In this document: positions 1-6,983 of the stretch, in pieces | Layout: every line of letters starts with the position of its first letter | How positions within the stretch are numbered: the first letter of the stretch is position 1 | Origin: Ruminiclostridium sp. | GTDB taxonomy: Bacteria > Bacillota > Clostridia > Oscillospirales > Ruminococcaceae | Direction: 5' to 3' | NCBI GenBank assembly: GCA_017472865.1 | Contig: JAFUNV010000176.1 | Coordinates: 1-33,750 of the forward strand | Length of the DNA stretch: 33,750 bases | Program-made: the position numbers and the translations under genes | Notes under the pieces: model-generated | Told to the model about the DNA's origin: nothing | Seen by the model: the letters and a program-made list of their open reading frames with translations, nothing else | Database searches by the model: none

Positions 1-100
1 CATGAATCTTAAAAAGTATGCAATACACAGGTGGAATAACCTGTTTTATCTGCATTTCTGCTTTGTTTTTTCAATATTTTCCGTTTAATAAAAAAATTAC

Positions 101-166
101 CCCATATTCCTGTTGGAATATGAGGTTTGTCGACAGGCTGAGAGCTTCTCTTATGGGAAGCTCTTT
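101..166 (+). terminator. Two consecutive hairpins ahead of the first gene
   Basis: An 8-bp perfect stem (CATATTCC at 103-110 with GGAATATG at 115-122) is followed by a second (AGAGCTTC at 141-148 with GAAGCTCT at 157-164) that runs into TTTT. The second has the form of an intrinsic terminator for a gene left of the window. The rest of 1-170 is AT-rich, and an open frame there starting at 18 has no ribosome site, so I see no gene in it. Confidence 0.55.
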
Positions 167-170
167 TGTG

Positions 171-199
171 TTGATTTTAAAGGCAGCGTGTGATATAAT
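171..199 (+). promoter_or_regulatory. Vegetative promoter for the acetyltransferase gene
   Basis: TTGATT at 171-176 and TATAAT at 194-199 are separated by 17 bp. The bases TGA just before the -10 box give an extended -10 (TGnTATAAT). The predicted start near 206 leaves a leader of about 34 nt before the ATG at 240. Confidence 0.8.
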
Positions 200-239
200 G
201 AATTTAACAAAATTCATGGATTTGAAGAGGTGCTTTTAT

Positions 240-866
240 ATGACTGAATATGAAAAAATGCATAACGGTATGATTTATGACTGCCTTACGGAAGAATTGG
301 CTGAAGTTCAGAAGAATAGCCATCGCTTATGCGAGCAGTATAATAAGCTTGGCGTTGATGATGAGGAGGAAAAGAAACAGATATTAAAAAAGCTTTTCCC
401 GAATGATGATTTCGGCATTTTCCGTTCAATGGAAACTCCCATATTTATCGATAACTGCAAAGAAATCAGAATAGGTAAAAACTTTTATTCTAATATTCAC
501 TTTTCCTTTATCGGCGGAAACACTGCTGAAATCGGCGACAATGTTTTTATAGGCCCTTACTGCACATTGGCGACAGGCATACATTCGCTTATTGCAGAGG
601 AAAGACGAATCAGTATTGATGAAAACGGCGCGGCACATGATTTTGAATACGGTAAACCTATTAAAATCGGTGACGATGTATGGATTGCCTCCAACGTCAC
701 TATCTGCGGCGGTGTGACTATCGGAAACGGTAGTGTTATTGGTGCAGGCTCGGTTGTGACGAGGGATATTCCTGAAAGGGTTTTAGCAGCAGGAAATCCT
801 TGCAGGGTTATTCGTGAGATAACCGAAAAAGACAGTATGTATCTTAAAGCAAAAAGAATAATTTAA
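240..866 (+). CDS. Maltose/galactoside O-acetyltransferase-like hexapeptide-repeat enzyme
   Basis: A 208-aa protein of the LacA/Maa type, which transfers an acetyl group from acetyl-CoA to a sugar hydroxyl in the cytoplasm. The N-terminal helical part (MTEYEKMHNG onward, with YNKLG) matches the Mac domain. It is followed by left-handed beta-helix hexapeptide repeats (IGDNVFIGP, IGDDVWIASNVTICGGVTIGNG) and the closing GAGSVVTRDIPERVLAAGNPCRVIR signature. ATGIHSL carries the expected catalytic His. I chose ATG 240 because an AGAGGTG ribosome site lies at about 225-231, the promoter sits at 171-199, and family homology begins here. The frame is open upstream to 18, but that part crosses the terminator and promoter. 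The real acceptor sugar is unknown. Confidence 0.92.
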   Translation: MTEYEKMHNGMIYDCLTEELAEVQKNSHRLCEQYNKLGVDDEEEKKQILKKLFPNDDFGIFRSMETPIFIDNCKEIRIGKNFYSNIHFSFIGGNTAEIGDNVFIGPYCTLATGIHSLIAEERRISIDENGAAHDFEYGKPIKIGDDVWIASNVTICGGVTIGNGSVIGAGSVVTRDIPERVLAAGNPCRVIREITEKDSMYLKAKRII

Positions 867-881
867 AGCGGGGTAAGTAAA

Positions 882-1454
882 GTGCATACAGAGCAATTCG
901 TAATGGCTTATGGTGTTGAGCAGGACAGGTTAAGAGCTATCCTGCCTGACGGATTTGTTTCACTCCGCCCTGTTCTTCGTATAAATGCGGAAATACGGGA
1001 CGGCGAAAAGGGATATGTCGAATTCAACACCGCCGTAGAAAAAGACGGCAAAAAGGGCTGGCTTAATATAGGATACTGGAACAATGTTTCTTTTGAACGG
1101 GCAGGTAAAATCGTAAAATTCAAGACCGATTTTCTTGAAATATCCTTTGCAGGTACAGGAATCGAAGGCTCATGTCCTGCCGAAAAGGACAATGACGGCT
1201 GTTATTTTACAGGCGATACAGAGTGCCTCAGAAAGCCTGAAATTATTACCGCGAATAAAGAGTTCTGCGACTGCGAATTCAGATGGAAATTTTCCGAAAA
1301 TGGCGCACGCGGAAAAAGTATCGGCAAGACCCTGCCTGCGGTTCCGACGGCAGTAGTGAATGTTTATACGAAAGAAAGCTTTACAGCAGAGAATGCCGCG
1401 GGAATTCCCTGTGAACAGGTGCTGGGAGCGTATCTTGTGGTGTTTGAGAGATAG
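882..1454 (+). CDS. Conserved 190-aa protein, possibly acetoacetate decarboxylase-like fold
   Basis: A soluble 190-aa protein without signal peptide or membrane helices. The start is GTG 882, supported by GGGG at 870-873 and a 15-bp gap after the acetyltransferase stop, so the two genes are probably co-transcribed. The N-terminus (YGVEQDRLRAILPDGFVSLRPVLRINAEI) resembles ADC/DUF2071-type proteins, in which a strand after an LRxxLP segment begins the barrel-like fold. This is a family impression from the sequence, not a firm match, and I cannot point to a catalytic lysine. Several cysteines (in GSCPAEKD and EFCDCEF) are present but do not form a clear metal motif. A hairpin terminator follows its stop. 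Confidence 0.75.
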   Translation: MHTEQFVMAYGVEQDRLRAILPDGFVSLRPVLRINAEIRDGEKGYVEFNTAVEKDGKKGWLNIGYWNNVSFERAGKIVKFKTDFLEISFAGTGIEGSCPAEKDNDGCYFTGDTECLRKPEIITANKEFCDCEFRWKFSENGARGKSIGKTLPAVPTAVVNVYTKESFTAENAAGIPCEQVLGAYLVVFER

Positions 1455-1464
1455 TTTATAATAA

Positions 1465-1494
1465 GCCGTACTTGTTTTATAAAGTGCGGCTTTT
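1465..1494 (+). terminator. Rho-independent terminator after the 882-1454 gene
   Basis: GCCGTACTT (1465-1473) pairs with AAGTGCGGC (1482-1490), with one G-U pair and an 8-nt loop. TTTT follows at 1491-1494. It ends the first transcription unit just before the next promoter. Confidence 0.75.
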
Positions 1495-1498
1495 ATGG

Positions 1499-1527
1499 TT
1501 GCATTACCGGATATTATATGCTATAAT
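1499..1527 (+). promoter_or_regulatory. Promoter for the Nudix-led operon
   Basis: TTGCAT at 1499-1504 and TATAAT at 1522-1527 are 17 bp apart, with TGC before the -10 box (extended -10). The promoter overlaps an in-frame ATG at 1526, which rules that ATG out as the start of the Nudix gene. Confidence 0.78.
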
Positions 1528-1564
1528 GAACTTACCAAAATCAGGATCAGCGGAGGTGAAGAGC

Positions 1565-1981
1565 GTGAATGCAGATATCATTGTCAAGAGCATAATATTC
1601 AATAAAAAACTGAATAAGCTCCTCCTGGTTCAGAGATGCACAAAAGATTCTGTCGGTGCAGATACCTGGGAGAACGCAGGCGGGAGTATTGAGGACGGTG
1701 AAGTCCCCGAAGAGGCTATGAGAAGGGAAATAAGAGAAGAAACAGGCATTACGGATATAATAATAGAACGTGTTGCCTATGTAACTCTTGTAAACGGGAA
1801 AAAGCCTTATCTGATTATCGCCTACCTTTGCGAAGCACTAACAGAAACAGTTGTTCTGAGTGATGAGCATCAGGCGTATATCTGGGCCGATAAGAAGAAA
1901 TGCATAGAGCTGTTACCCAAAGAAATTATTGATGATTTTGAAAAAAACAGGATTTTTGATTATCTGAAGGGCGAGGTATAA
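1565..1981 (+). CDS. Nudix hydrolase
   Basis: A 138-aa Nudix-family pyrophosphohydrolase. The Nudix box is complete: GGSIEDGEVPEEAMRREIRE continuing into ETGI, matching G-x5-E-x7-R-E-x-x-E-E-x-G-I, which binds the divalent metal for cleavage of a nucleoside diphosphate linked to X. The substrate cannot be told; the IPP isomerase-like segments LLLVQRC and WENAGG suggest a small, broad-range enzyme. The start is GTG 1565 with GGAGGTG at 1552-1558. Longer in-frame starts (ATG 1526 and upstream) fall inside the promoter. It is the first gene of a probable operon ending at 3805, with 4 bp to the next gene. Confidence 0.9.
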   Translation: MNADIIVKSIIFNKKLNKLLLVQRCTKDSVGADTWENAGGSIEDGEVPEEAMRREIREETGITDIIIERVAYVTLVNGKKPYLIIAYLCEALTETVVLSDEHQAYIWADKKKCIELLPKEIIDDFEKNRIFDYLKGEV

Positions 1982-1985
1982 AATT

Positions 1986-2429
1986 ATGACAAAAACAGAA
2001 AAAGCATTGGAGCTATTTGCAAACAATTTCAACTGTTCACAAGCGGTACTTACCGCATTCGCACCCGATTTAGGGCTTGACGAAAAGCTGACATTAATGC
2101 TGGGAACACCGTTTGGGAGCGGCGCGAGAAACGCTGAAATGTGCGGTGCTGTATCGGGAGCATTAATGGTTCTCGGACTTAAATACGGTCACTATGAATC
2201 CCTAAACAACGAGCAGAAATCCCGTGCATACGCTATTGCAGTCGAATTCACAAAGCGTTTCAAGGAGCGTAACGGCTCAATCGTATGCCGTGATTTACTG
2301 GGCTATGACCTTACAAAGCCTGAGGATTCAGCTTGTATCAAGGAGAAAAATCTGTTCAGAACTATCTGTCCTGAAATGATAAGAAGCGCAGTTGAAGTGC
2401 TTGAAGAAGTTATGGCAGATTACGAATAA
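1986..2429 (+). CDS. C_GCAxxG_C_C family (putative redox-active) protein
   Basis: A 147-aa protein of the C_GCAxxG_C_C family, named for its conserved cysteine pattern. Visible parts are NCSQAVLTAF, the central MCGAVSGALMVLG, then IVCRDLLGYDL and, near the end, TICPEMI. Members are thought to be redox-active or metal-binding from the cysteine spacing and frequent co-occurrence with electron-transfer proteins. No reaction is established. The gap from the Nudix stop is 4 bp and GCGAGG lies just before it at about 1970-1975, so it is translated from the same mRNA. Confidence 0.9.
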   Translation: MTKTEKALELFANNFNCSQAVLTAFAPDLGLDEKLTLMLGTPFGSGARNAEMCGAVSGALMVLGLKYGHYESLNNEQKSRAYAIAVEFTKRFKERNGSIVCRDLLGYDLTKPEDSACIKEKNLFRTICPEMIRSAVEVLEEVMADYE

Positions 2430-2444
2430 AACAGGAGAAAAGTT

Positions 2445-3065
2445 ATGTGGAATGATTTGTCAGAAATTTGGAAAACCGCATTTGAAGAAGCATGGATTTC
2501 TTTCAGAAACGGCAGTATTCCGATAGGCGCAGTAATTGCCGACGAGAACGGAAATATCATACTGAAGGACCACAACCGTGGTAATGAAGAAGGTGTTATT
2601 AACCGTAATATTTCTCATGCGGAAGCAAACGCAATGCGGCGGCTTGATACATCGGTGTATAATCCGCGCACTCTGGTTCTTTACTCTACAATGGAGCCTT
2701 GCCCTATGTGCTTTGGAACAGCGGTAATGGCTAACCTTAAGCATCTTCGCTATGCCGCACGAGATCCGCACTGCGGATTTGTGCATATAAAGGATTCAGA
2801 CCCATATCTCAGAGGGAAGGGTCTTGACTATTCATTCACCGATGATGAAACGGAGTTTATTCAGCTTACAATACAGAGCTACCACGAACTGAAATTTATC
2901 AGTATGGGAGCAAGATGTGATGTGCTGAATGAGTTTCGTGAGCTTAAGGAAGAAGCGGTAAGAGTTGCCGAAAAACTTTTTGAAAACAGGGAACTTGACA
3001 ATCTTGCAAAGACAGAAGAAAGCTTTGGAAAGGTGTATGATTATATCCTTTCTTTAAAGGAATAA
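2445..3065 (+). CDS. Zinc-dependent nucleoside/base deaminase of the CDA-TadA superfamily
   Basis: A 206-aa cytoplasmic deaminase. The zinc site is clear: HAE at residues 58-60 supplies one ligand and the proton-shuttling Glu, and PCPMC at 85-89 supplies the two Cys ligands. GSIPIGAVIADENGNII upstream is the standard first strand pair. The length exceeds TadA (about 150-165 aa) because of a C-terminal helical extension (residues ~150-206), and it may act on a free base or nucleoside such as guanine, not on tRNA. AGGAGA at 2431-2436 precedes the ATG, and the gap to the previous gene is 15 bp. Confidence 0.88.
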   Translation: MWNDLSEIWKTAFEEAWISFRNGSIPIGAVIADENGNIILKDHNRGNEEGVINRNISHAEANAMRRLDTSVYNPRTLVLYSTMEPCPMCFGTAVMANLKHLRYAARDPHCGFVHIKDSDPYLRGKGLDYSFTDDETEFIQLTIQSYHELKFISMGARCDVLNEFRELKEEAVRVAEKLFENRELDNLAKTEESFGKVYDYILSLKE

Positions 3066-3092
3066 TATGTTGTGATTTCAGGAGGAACCAAG

Positions 3093-3554
3093 TTGCTGAA
3101 CAAGATAAAAACAAATCCGTTTTTCAATATAATCTGGATAGCACTGATATGTGTCATACATATTGTTTTGTTCAAGTCAAAAGTCAATATGAATTATCAG
3201 ATATGGCAGCGAATTCTGATTGCACTTATAGCCGTATTCTGCACTTTTACAATACACGAGTTAATTCATTTTTTGTTTTTTAAAGTGTTTGGCGGAAGGA
3301 ATGTAAAAATAAGAATTATAAAAAGTCCGATCGGTCTGCCTGTGCCGGGAACAACAGCCCAGGTGGATTTTAAAAAATGGCAGTTGATTATTACATATCT
3401 TGCCCCCTTTGTATTTCTGACATTGTTATTTGATATAGCTTTTATATTCTGTGACAAGGCAGAGCTGTTGTTCTTTGCCGTTTCAGTATGTAACTGTGCA
3501 GGCTGTTATTATGATATTGTCGAAACCTTGATAGTGGCAAACAAAAAAGATTAG
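3093..3554 (+). CDS. Membrane protein with HELIH zinc-peptidase motif (DUF3267-like)
   Basis: A 153-aa protein with about four hydrophobic segments: IIWIALICVIHIVLF, ILIALIAVFCTFTI, a helix around TYLAPFVFLTLLF, and LLFFAVSVCNCAGC. HELIH just after the second helix is an HExxH zinc motif, as in DUF3267-type putative membrane zincins. The late CYYDI segment may provide a third ligand. I chose TTG 3093 because AGGAGG at about 3080-3085 is correctly spaced (7 nt) for it. The GTG at 3072 would lie upstream of that ribosome site. Peptidase activity is an inference. Confidence 0.8.
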   Translation: MLNKIKTNPFFNIIWIALICVIHIVLFKSKVNMNYQIWQRILIALIAVFCTFTIHELIHFLFFKVFGGRNVKIRIIKSPIGLPVPGTTAQVDFKKWQLIITYLAPFVFLTLLFDIAFIFCDKAELLFFAVSVCNCAGCYYDIVETLIVANKKD

Positions 3555-3580
3555 TGTTTTTATACGGGAAGCGAGATATT

Positions 3581-3805
3581 ATGGAGAAAGATATACTGGA
3601 TAAATTTAAAATGAACAGCAGAGATGAAGCGATAAGCTTTCTCAAAAGTCTCTGGCGTGAAGAACCACGCCCTTGTCCGTTGTGCGGCGGTAAACTTGAT
3701 TTCTTACATAAGAAAGCAAAGAAAAGCAACTGCGATTGGATTTGCACCGCTTGCGGCGAGAGATATGACACCATAAAACTGCTGAATCAGCTGAATGAGG
3801 TATAA
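3581..3805 (+). CDS. Small zinc-ribbon protein
   Basis: A 74-aa protein with an acidic helical start (MEKDILDKFKMNSRDEAISFL) and a zinc ribbon made of CPLC and CTAC pairs about 25 residues apart. Such proteins bind nucleic acid or partner proteins, and nothing here shows which. The start is ATG 3581, preceded by a GGGAAGCGAG stretch. An in-frame GTG at 3554 overlaps the previous stop and is less likely. It is the last gene of the Nudix-led run. Confidence 0.75.
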   Translation: MEKDILDKFKMNSRDEAISFLKSLWREEPRPCPLCGGKLDFLHKKAKKSNCDWICTACGERYDTIKLLNQLNEV

Positions 3806-3887
3806 ATCCGGTTCGGTTCCGAAAAACAAAGTGTGCAAATAGAATTAGCCCGGATACATCTCAGTTGTACTGAATCTTTTTAAAAAA

Positions 3888-3917
3888 ATATATAGACCAC
3901 CCGTCAAACGAGTGGTC
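3888..3917 (-). terminator. Terminator of the LRR gene
   Basis: GACCACCCGT (3895-3904) and ACGAGTGGTC (3908-3917) form a stem with one mismatch. Reading the - strand, the stem is followed by TATATATTTTTTT, a U-rich tail, and it lies 16 bp past the LRR gene stop. On the + strand no T-run follows. Confidence 0.75.
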
Positions 3918-3932
3918 ATAATTTCTGTCAGG

Positions 3933-5072
3933 CTACACTAATTTCATTATTTCTTCAAGCATTTGTTTTAAATTCTTTATGTTGAAGCTGCCGTTTGAAA
4001 TCGTCAGGTCTCCGTCCTTTAACCCCTTCTTACCTGTGTAAAGGCACGAAATTACAAGATTATCCTTCTTTTTGTCATAGTCAATGGAATCTATGTCGCT
4101 ATATTTTACAAAAACCTTTTCAAATAAGTAGTCGAACGCAATTCCGTCCTCTGTAAACAGTAATCCGTCCTTGCCGCTGTTCATAATTGAGGTATCTATC
4201 AGACCGATAACCTCTCCTGTGGCATTTCTGCCGAATGTGTATCTGGCGTTTTCAACCTTGCTCTTTCCCTTTGTCAGGATTTCACAGGAATCGTATGTTC
4301 CTCCGAATCTTCGAATTTCTCTGATTTTCCTGTCAACAATCCGTGTTATTTCACTTTCCCCGAACACGCCATTATTCATTTTTATCTGGTTTTTAATCCA
4401 ATCTCCATTGCTCATAATGCCTTTGTCGGTATCCACCTTTATACCGTATTCAAATGCGCCGTTTGAAATTTCACGCCCCTCGCAATAACTACTTGCACAC
4501 ACCATGAGCTTTTCGCATCCAAAAAATGCCACATCACATATCTTTTTTACGCTGTCGGGAATCGTTATTCTTTCAAGATTATTGCAACCGAAGAAAACAC
4601 CGCGATTTATTTCCTCAACACAATCAGGTATTGTTATGTTTTTAAGGCTTTTGCAGTTTTCGAAAGCGCTCTGACCTATATATGCGAGATTTTCAGGCAG
4701 CTCTATATTGTAAAGATTATCACATTCGGAAAAAGCATATTCACCCATCTGCACAAAGGTATACGGAAGCTGTATCCCTGTAAGGCTCTTACAGCGTTGA
4801 AATGCAAAATCTCCTATTTCCGAAAGGTTCTCTGACATCTCGATACAGACTAATTTCCTGCAGTCTTCAAAGGTAAGATTGCCTATTTTTACAACGCTGT
4901 CAGGAATCACTATGCTTCTGAGATTTTCGCAGCCGCTAAAGGCCAGACTACCTATTTCGGTAACACCATCCGCAATTACAACGTCCACAAGGTCTCCTCT
5001 TCCTTCGTATTCGTGAGCATCTGCGCTGTTTAAAACAGTTGGTTCGTAGTCGGGCAAATCAGCAATATTCAT
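3933..5072 (-). CDS. Cytoplasmic BspA-type leucine-rich-repeat protein with C-terminal PH-like region
   Basis: A 379-aa protein without signal peptide. Residues ~25-200 are seven LRR_5 (BspA-type) repeats of 23 residues, each reading roughly IGxxAFxxCxxLxxIxIPxxV, an interaction solenoid. Residues ~215-379 are a different domain: FGRNATGEVIGLIDTS, then DGLLFTEDGIAFDYLF and VKYSDIDSIDY, a strand pattern like bacterial PH-like domains. Most BspA proteins are secreted, so a cytosolic one probably binds an intracellular partner. ATG 5072 follows AAGGAGG closely. Its promoter carries the 15-bp motif shared with the WYL regulator gene, so I place it in that regulon. Confidence 0.85.
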   Translation of the reverse strand: MNIADLPDYEPTVLNSADAHEYEGRGDLVDVVIADGVTEIGSLAFSGCENLRSIVIPDSVVKIGNLTFEDCRKLVCIEMSENLSEIGDFAFQRCKSLTGIQLPYTFVQMGEYAFSECDNLYNIELPENLAYIGQSAFENCKSLKNITIPDCVEEINRGVFFGCNNLERITIPDSVKKICDVAFFGCEKLMVCASSYCEGREISNGAFEYGIKVDTDKGIMSNGDWIKNQIKMNNGVFGESEITRIVDRKIREIRRFGGTYDSCEILTKGKSKVENARYTFGRNATGEVIGLIDTSIMNSGKDGLLFTEDGIAFDYLFEKVFVKYSDIDSIDYDKKKDNLVISCLYTGKKGLKDGDLTISNGSFNIKNLKQMLEEIMKLV

Positions 5073-5131
5073 TTTAAAACCTCCTTGGTTATCAGATACG
5101 AAACGTCAGGAATTTCTGAGTTTCTGACTAC

Positions 5132-5163
5132 ATTATACCGTTATTAAAGAACAAACGTGTGTC
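5132..5163 (-). promoter_or_regulatory. WYL-regulon promoter A (LRR gene)
   Basis: On the - strand, GACACACGTTTGTTC (5163-5149) is followed after exactly 11 bp by TATAAT (5137-5132). The -35 position holds no TTGACA-like hexamer and is covered by the motif. The same arrangement occurs at 8560-8591, 9636-9667 and 10286-10317. Confidence 0.7.
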
Positions 5164-5181
5164 TTTTAAAAAAGTTTTTGC

Positions 5182-5222
5182 AAAAAATACAGCCGTCACT
5201 TTTCTGTCAGTGGCGGCTGTAT
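5182..5222 (-). terminator. Terminator of the four-gene operon
   Basis: ATACAGCCGTCAC (5187-5199) and GTGGCGGCTGTAT (5210-5222) form a 13-bp stem with one wobble. On the - strand it is followed by a run of six U. It lies 46 bp past the TerB gene stop and separates that operon from the LRR gene. Confidence 0.85.
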
Positions 5223-5267
5223 TTCATAGATAAATCAATACTGTCTAACTCTGAGCAGAAGCCGACT

Positions 5268-5675
5268 TCAGCTGTTTGCTACAAAAGCGTCTATTCTTGA
5301 ATATATTGACTTCAGTTCAGTAAGGACGGAAATTGCTTCATCGACGCAAGCTTTTTCCATGCCTGTTTTCAAAGCAAAATCATTTATGTATAATTTTTCA
5401 TCTTCGTCACAGATATTGTCGGAAAGAACAAGCCCTGCAATCTCGAATAATATCATTCTGAGTTCCTGAGGAGTTGAAAGCTTTTTAAGCTCTTCAATGG
5501 CTGTATCCTTATCTGTTTCTGCTTCGTAACGCGGAACCAATAACTGCATCTCCTCACAGTAGAGCGCAATCATCTCTTTTTCGTCATTTGCAAAAGTGCC
5601 GTTTGCCATAGCCGCATGGATACAAAGGTCGAGGAAAAGTTCCTTCTGTTCGGGGTTGAGTCTGTTTAAATACAT
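5268..5675 (-). CDS. TerB-like (tellurite-resistance family) protein
   Basis: A 135-aa all-helical acidic protein. The start (LNPEQKELFLDLCIHAAMANGTFANDEKEMIALYC) and the later LVLSDNICDEDEKLYINDFA show the two-lobed TerB/TerB-like pattern, in which acidic residues (D/N-G/x-F/I...DEKE) bind metal ions. TerB-fold proteins are tied to membrane-linked stress and defence complexes, but no reaction is known. AGGAG lies just before the ATG. The gap from the 344-aa membrane-protein gene is 17 bp, so it is the last gene of the operon. Confidence 0.82.
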   Translation of the reverse strand: MYLNRLNPEQKELFLDLCIHAAMANGTFANDEKEMIALYCEEMQLLVPRYEAETDKDTAIEELKKLSTPQELRMILFEIAGLVLSDNICDEDEKLYINDFALKTGMEKACVDEAISVLTELKSIYSRIDAFVANS

Positions 5676-5692
5676 AGTAAGCTCCTTTCTGA

Positions 5693-6727
5693 TTAAGCAA
5701 CAGGTTTAAGCTGTTCAAGAACATTTTTAGCGGTTTTCTTGGCTTCGCCGACTTCCTTATAGTTAAGCTCGTTAAGCTCATCATTGTCGGTATCCTTCTT
5801 TACAATCTGCACCTTGCACATATTGAAAAGCAGTGAAACAAGAAGAACTGTATTTTCCGCAACAATCTTTTCCTCGTCCGAAAAATCAAGCCAGTCAGTC
5901 TTTTTCTCTTTGTAGACAATATCACAAAGCTGAGTCATGTGCTTATCATAAATCTTTTTAACCTGTGCAAGGGAGCTGTAATATCCGTTGGCACAGTTTT
6001 TGAGCGAGGTAAGATATTTACAGGTTTTGTCAATCTTGGCTTCCGCAGATTTCATCTGGCGGTATGCCTCGTCGGCTTTATCCGACAATGACGAGCCTGT
6101 TATGTTGAATATGATTCCTCCTACCAATAAGCCAACGCCAAGGGTTGCACCGCCAAGTACAGCAGTACCCAGCGCCATTCCGCCGCCACCTGCGGCAATT
6201 GCGCCTCCGCCCAGTGCGGCAAGAGTAGCATTTGTTGCAGCAACACCGCTCAGGGAAGCAATAGCCGTGCCTGTTGAAGCGGTACCGAGTGCCATAACAG
6301 CCGCCGTTGTAGCACCGGCTGCGGCAAAACCGCCCGCAGTTCCCATAGCTGCACCGCCTAATCCACCAAGAAGCACGCCTGCACCAACTGAAGCTTTCTC
6401 AAGCTCCTCAGGCGAGTACTCAGGAAGAGAAACATCACCGATTTTTATAGATGCAAATTCAGGGGGATTATGAATTTCAGACCACACCTTTGTAAACTTC
6501 TGAAAGCTGTTAAGGGTTTCAAGCTCGGTTTTACCAAGTCTGTCCATTACTTTGGTAGTTTCGGTGTTTGTTTTTTCAAACCTTTCGATATTGGCATTAT
6601 GCCTTGCTTCCGCCGATTTCATCGTGTCATTGGCTTCCTTCATCTTGACACCGCCGCTTATGCCTGCTCCGACTCCCGCAAGTCCCGCAACTGCAGCTCC
6701 TATTCCTAAAAACAATGGTAATGGCAT
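5693..6727 (-). CDS. Glycine-rich (glycine-zipper) membrane protein of unknown function
   Basis: A 344-aa protein not matching any enzyme I know. It has a short N-terminal hydrophobic Gly/Ala segment (LFLGIGAAVAGLAGVGAGI), an amphipathic, probably coiled-coil region (residues ~30-85, KEANDTMKSAEARHNANIER), and a central 100-residue block (~112-210) almost wholly Gly/Ala/Val/Thr, of glycine-zipper type, able to pack as several membrane helices. A mixed helical C-terminus of ~130 residues follows. Glycine zippers of this size are common in pore-forming or membrane-inserting proteins, so an effector role is possible. ATG 6727 follows AGGAGG, which overlaps the stop of the YkgJ-like gene. Confidence 0.85.
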   Translation of the reverse strand: MPLPLFLGIGAAVAGLAGVGAGISGGVKMKEANDTMKSAEARHNANIERFEKTNTETTKVMDRLGKTELETLNSFQKFTKVWSEIHNPPEFASIKIGDVSLPEYSPEELEKASVGAGVLLGGLGGAAMGTAGGFAAAGATTAAVMALGTASTGTAIASLSGVAATNATLAALGGGAIAAGGGGMALGTAVLGGATLGVGLLVGGIIFNITGSSLSDKADEAYRQMKSAEAKIDKTCKYLTSLKNCANGYYSSLAQVKKIYDKHMTQLCDIVYKEKKTDWLDFSDEEKIVAENTVLLVSLLFNMCKVQIVKKDTDNDELNELNYKEVGEAKKTAKNVLEQLKPVA

Positions 6728-6737
6728 AATAAACCTC

Positions 6738-6983
6738 CTATAATTTTTTTAATTTTTCACAGGCTTCATAATTGAGCCTGTAATATTCTTCTTTAGTCAT
6801 TTTGCCCTTGAAAAAAGCGTCATAGCTCTCATCAATTCTGCACAATAATGGCCGGGTTTCGTAAATGCTGCAAAGATTACCTTCCAGATACCTGCACTTA
6901 CCCGTTCCGTCGTCAAGCTCAGCATACAACGGTGAAAGACGCAGGTTCTGACAGCACTTACCGCACATATCACAATTAAACAT
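6738..6983 (-). CDS. YkgJ-type Cys-cluster (zinc/iron-chelating) protein
   Basis: An 81-aa protein with an N-terminal CDMCGKCC cluster (CxxCxxCC, residues 4-11) and further cysteines in KCRYLEGNLCSIYETRPLLCR. This is the YkgJ/CxxCxxCC pattern thought to bind zinc or an iron-sulfur cluster. It is shorter than many members, essentially the core domain alone. The start codon overlaps the stop of the 430-aa gene by one base (TAATG), which implies translational coupling. The reaction or partner is unknown. Confidence 0.85.
   Translation of the reverse strand: MFNCDMCGKCCQNLRLSPLYAELDDGTGKCRYLEGNLCSIYETRPLLCRIDESYDAFFKGKMTKEEYYRLNYEACEKLKKL

Noticed and set aside
18..239. In-frame N-terminal extension of the acetyltransferase
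   Set aside because: It runs through two hairpins and the promoter, and family homology starts at ATG 240.
5988..6473. 161-aa + strand frame rich in Pro and Ala
   Set aside because: It mirrors the Gly/Ala block of the 344-aa membrane protein on the - strand; no ribosome site and no conserved motif.
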